Made by a program: the position numbers and the translations under genes. From Pseudomonas saudiphocaensis (GTDB taxonomy: Bacteria > Pseudomonadota > Gammaproteobacteria > Pseudomonadales > Pseudomonadaceae), in contig NZ_CCSF01000001.1 of the NCBI RefSeq assembly GCF_000756775.1, forward strand, positions 1,612,001-1,676,000: a stretch of 64,000 nt of DNA, given 5' to 3'. Shown here piece by piece: positions 61,975 to 64,000 of this stretch. The notes beneath the pieces were generated by a model. It made no database searches, was not told the origin of the DNA, and saw only the letters and a program-made list of their open reading frames with translations. The first letter of the stretch is position 1, and each line of letters opens with the position of its first letter.

Positions 61975-62058
61975 GCGTCCGTATCGAGCCAAACCGAGTG
62001 CCTGGAAAGCTCCGACCATCCCCCCAACTCCAGAGCATCTGCCTATTCGGCACGCACA

Positions 62059-62087
62059 AAAAAAACGCCAGCATCACGCTGGCGTTT
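62059..62087 (-). terminator. terminator of the PA2169-family gene
   Basis: AACGCCAGC / GCTGGCGTT stem with loop ATCAC, followed by T8 on the minus strand. Confidence 0.92.
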
Positions 62088-62102
62088 GTTCGTTCAAGCT
62101 TC

Positions 62103-62131
62103 AGCTATCAGCTATCAGCTATCAACTATCA
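62103..62131. repeat. heptamer tandem repeat overlapping a stop codon
   Basis: AGCTATC three times, then AACTATC, running into the TGA of the PA2169-family gene (minus strand). Confidence 0.8.
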
Positions 62132-62581
62132 GCTGCGGGCACGCTCTGCATCGCGCAGTGCCTTGACCTGGTCATGGTTGCGCTGCACGCCCTGGAACTG
62201 GCGCTGGACCACCACGCGGATATCGGCCGGCAAGTCTTTGTCGAGCGCCTTGCGATAGCTCTTCAAGGCCACATCCTCGCCACGCTCGCACTCGTTGAGG
62301 ATGGCTTCATCATCCTTGCCAGTAACCAGAGATTTGAGATCGACCCAGCGCCGATGCAGATCGCCGGCCACGCTGCCGCTGGTTTCAGGATCACCGCCCA
62401 AGGAGCGCACCAGTTGCTGCAATTCGGCCACTGCGGTCGCGCAATCCTGCGCACGCTGGACCATGGTGGTTTTCAGCTGCGGATTCTTGAGGTCTTCAGC
62501 GCATTCGCGAAAGCCTTTCTCGCCGTCTTTGCTGGTTTCGATCAAATCGTTGAGTACCGAAATCGTTTCTTTCGTGTCCAT
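62129..62581 (-). CDS. PA2169-family four-helix-bundle protein (DUF2383)
   Basis: 150 residues, all helix. It starts TKETISVLNDLIETSKDGEKGFRE, has HRRWVDLKSLVTGKDDEAIL and ECERGEDVALKSYRKAL, and ends in a charged helix. The family has a ferritin-like bundle without clear metal ligands. Its physiological role is not known. GGAGAGC precedes the ATG. The heptamer repeat at its stop could lengthen or shorten the tail by slippage. Confidence 0.92.
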   Translation of the reverse strand: MDTKETISVLNDLIETSKDGEKGFRECAEDLKNPQLKTTMVQRAQDCATAVAELQQLVRSLGGDPETSGSVAGDLHRRWVDLKSLVTGKDDEAILNECERGEDVALKSYRKALDKDLPADIRVVVQRQFQGVQRNHDQVKALRDAERARS

Positions 62582-62663
62582 TCTGCTCTCCTGGCAATCG
62601 AATTAACGGCAGTGCATGCGCGCTGCCTCCCGTCAAAGTCGACTGCACCGCAGGAACGAAGGT

Positions 62664-63466
62664 TCAGCCGTTCCGCTGAGCGGAGGTCATATCCAGCTCG
62701 ATCCAGGTTGGCGCATGGTCGCTGGCGTGCTCCTGCCCTCGCACCCAACGGTCCACGCCCGCCTCCTTCAGGCGCGGAGCCAGGTCCCGGCTAAGCAACA
62801 GATGATCGATGCGCAGGCCGGAATTCTTCTGCCAGTGCTGGCGGAAATAGTCCCAGAATGTGTAGATGCGCTCCTCGGGGTACAGGGCGCGCAGCGCATC
62901 GGTCCAGCCTTGGGCGAGCAACGTCGATAGCACTCGCGGCTCTCCGGCTGCAGTAGCGCATCCTTTTGCCAGGAGCGCGGGTTGTAGATGTCCTCATCGG
63001 TGGGTATCACGTTGTAGTCGCCAGCCAGCACCACCGGGTGGCCGCTGGCAAGCAGGCCCTCGGCGTGCTCGATCAGTCGCTCGAACCAGGTCAGTTTGTA
63101 ATCGAACTTCGGCCCCGGCTGCGGGTTGCCGTTGGGCAGGTAGAGACAGGCGACGATCACCCCATGGGCCGCTGCCTCGATGTAGCGACTTTGGCTTTCG
63201 TCGGGATCGCCCGGCAGACCGCGGCGGATTTCCAGCGGGTCGTTGCCCTTGGCCAGGATCGCCACGCCGTTCCAGGACTTCTGACCATGCCAGATCGCGC
63301 CGTAGCCAAGCGCACGAATGTCGTCGATGGGAAAGTCCGCGTTCTGTGCCTTGAGTTCCTGCAGACACACCACGTCGGGCTGCTCACGCTCCAGCCATTC
63401 GAGCAGGTTGGTCCGACGTGCGCGGATGCCGTTGATGTTGAAGGTGGCGATTTTCAGACGATCCAC
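62664..63466 (-). pseudogene. xthA: exodeoxyribonuclease III, frameshifted
   Basis: Start GTG at 63466. Frame 1 runs through LKIATFNINGIRARRTNLLEW, VCLQELKAQ and VVLAGDYNVIPTDEDIYNP as far as LLQPESRECYR near 62930. Another frame then continues TLLAQGWTDALRALYPEERI, RIDHLLLSRDL and EHASDHAPTWIEL, the final His being catalytic. One base appears missing between TAT (Tyr) and ACG around 62928-62932; restoring it gives a complete ~267-residue AP endonuclease/3'-exonuclease. Either a true mutation or a sequencing/assembly error. Confidence 0.85.
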
Positions 63467-63568
63467 GAGACACCTCATGTGCGAAGGCTGCGTTTGCAGT
63501 AGCCGCCGCACGTGGATGTGCTGCGCGACATCTACCGTACGACCTGCAGCGACATCACGTGGTTCGGC

Positions 63569-64000
63569 TCAGCGGTTTTCCCAGTAACCGGGCGCGTTGT
63601 AGATACCCTTCAGGTAGTCGATGAAGAAACGCACTTTGGCCGGCAGGTAACGCTGCTGCGGGTAAACCGCCTGGATGTCGTAGGCAGGCAGCGCGTACTC
63701 GTCGAGCACGGTCACCAGCTCGCCGCGCTTGAGCTCGGCCTGGATTTCCCAGGTGGAGCGCCAGCCGATGCCCAGGCCCTGCTTGACCCAGTCGAACAGC
63801 AGCTCGCCATCGTTGCAGTCGAGATTGCCGGCCACCCGCACTGCCACCTGCTTGCCGTCGCGCAGAAAGGTCCAGCCACGCTGCTGCCCGCCCTGCAGGT
63901 TGAACGCCAGGCAGTTGTGCCGCGCCAGGTCTTCCAGCACCCGCGGTACGCCCTGCCGTTCGAAATAGTCCGGCGCGCCGCAGACTACCCGACGATTGGG
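63569..64000 (-). CDS. LysR-family regulator, C-terminal part (5' end outside the window)
   Basis: The minus frame runs unbroken to the window edge, 143 residues. It matches the last half of a LysR effector domain: VCGAPDYFERQG, LARHNCLAFNLQ, VNDGELLFDW-like CNDGELLFDWVKQGLGIGWRS, IQAVYPQQRYLPAKVRFFIDYL. The last block is typical of the C-terminal helix of the CrgA/AaeR group. Target unknown. Confidence 0.9.
   Translation of the reverse strand, partial: PNRRVVCGAPDYFERQGVPRVLEDLARHNCLAFNLQGGQQRGWTFLRDGKQVAVRVAGNLDCNDGELLFDWVKQGLGIGWRSTWEIQAELKRGELVTVLDEYALPAYDIQAVYPQQRYLPAKVRFFIDYLKGIYNAPGYWENR

Noticed and set aside
62103-62131. CRISPR-like array
   Set aside because: Units are 7 bp with no spacers; simple tandem repeat. 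No cas gene and no array anywhere in the window.

Overview
The window is high-GC gammaproteobacterial DNA and reads as Pseudomonas/Stutzerimonas. The grounds are the gene families present (a four-helix PA2169-type protein, a DUF6279 lipoprotein, an 8-oxoguanine deaminase, membrane-anchored urate hydroxylase PuuD, and a purine gene order close to the one I recall from P. aeruginosa PA1513-PA1520) and the REP-like 'GTGGGAGCG' palindromes. Species cannot be fixed from the sequence alone.

Layout. (1) 1-2.4 kb: end of an unidentified gene, tRNA-Thr(CGT), and a translationally coupled three-gene membrane operon resembling the enterobacterial yqjC-D-E group. (2) 2.8-21.4 kb: an exopolysaccharide locus, mostly on the minus strand. 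From promoter-proximal to distal it encodes an outer-membrane beta-barrel, a short Wza-type export protein, a Wzc-type tyrosine autokinase, UDP-glucose dehydrogenase, a Wzx flippase, a glycosyltransferase, Gmd and Fcl (GDP-fucose), a Wzy-like polymerase, a GT2 glycosyltransferase, a fused phosphoribosyltransferase-HAD protein (probable ribofuranosyltransferase), a WecG/TagA transferase, and two related secreted GH5 hydrolases. The larger hydrolase carries four copies of an ~85-residue repeat. (3) 21.6-32.2 kb: housekeeping and mixed genes (CvfB-like, aldose dehydrogenase, an odd pseudouridine synthase, lipoproteins, a methyltransferase) and a KaiC-like/hybrid histidine kinase pair. (4) 32.2-61.8 kb: a purine salvage and catabolism island. 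It encodes two Tsx-like nucleoside porins, a BMP-type nucleoside ABC transporter, an AzgA-like permease, guanine and 8-oxoguanine deaminases, xanthine dehydrogenase XdhABC, PuuD, UraH, UraD, PuuE, AllE and AllA, a 2OG-Fe(II) oxygenase, a chemoreceptor, a YdcZ transporter, one GntR and two RutR-like TetR regulators. (5) 62-64 kb: a PA2169-family protein, a frameshifted exonuclease III and a truncated LysR regulator.

How it works together. Nucleosides and bases enter through the Tsx porins, the ABC transporter and the permease. GuaD and the 8-oxoguanine deaminase feed xanthine/urate, XdhABC makes urate, and PuuD-UraH-UraD-PuuE give allantoate. AllE and AllA finish ureidoglycine to glyoxylate. 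The allantoate-cleaving enzyme itself is absent from the window.

Main new-looking signals. Ten copies of a TTGTATACAA-type palindrome lie only upstream of purine genes, the gntR gene, the chemoreceptor and the YdcZ transporter, defining a probable GntR regulon. A second 16-bp RutR-like palindrome lies before xdhA, both tsx genes and the ABC genes, and at two of these sites it overlaps a good sigma-54 promoter. In the polysaccharide locus the PRTase-HAD fusion predicts a ribofuranose residue, and no initiating phosphoglycosyltransferase is present.
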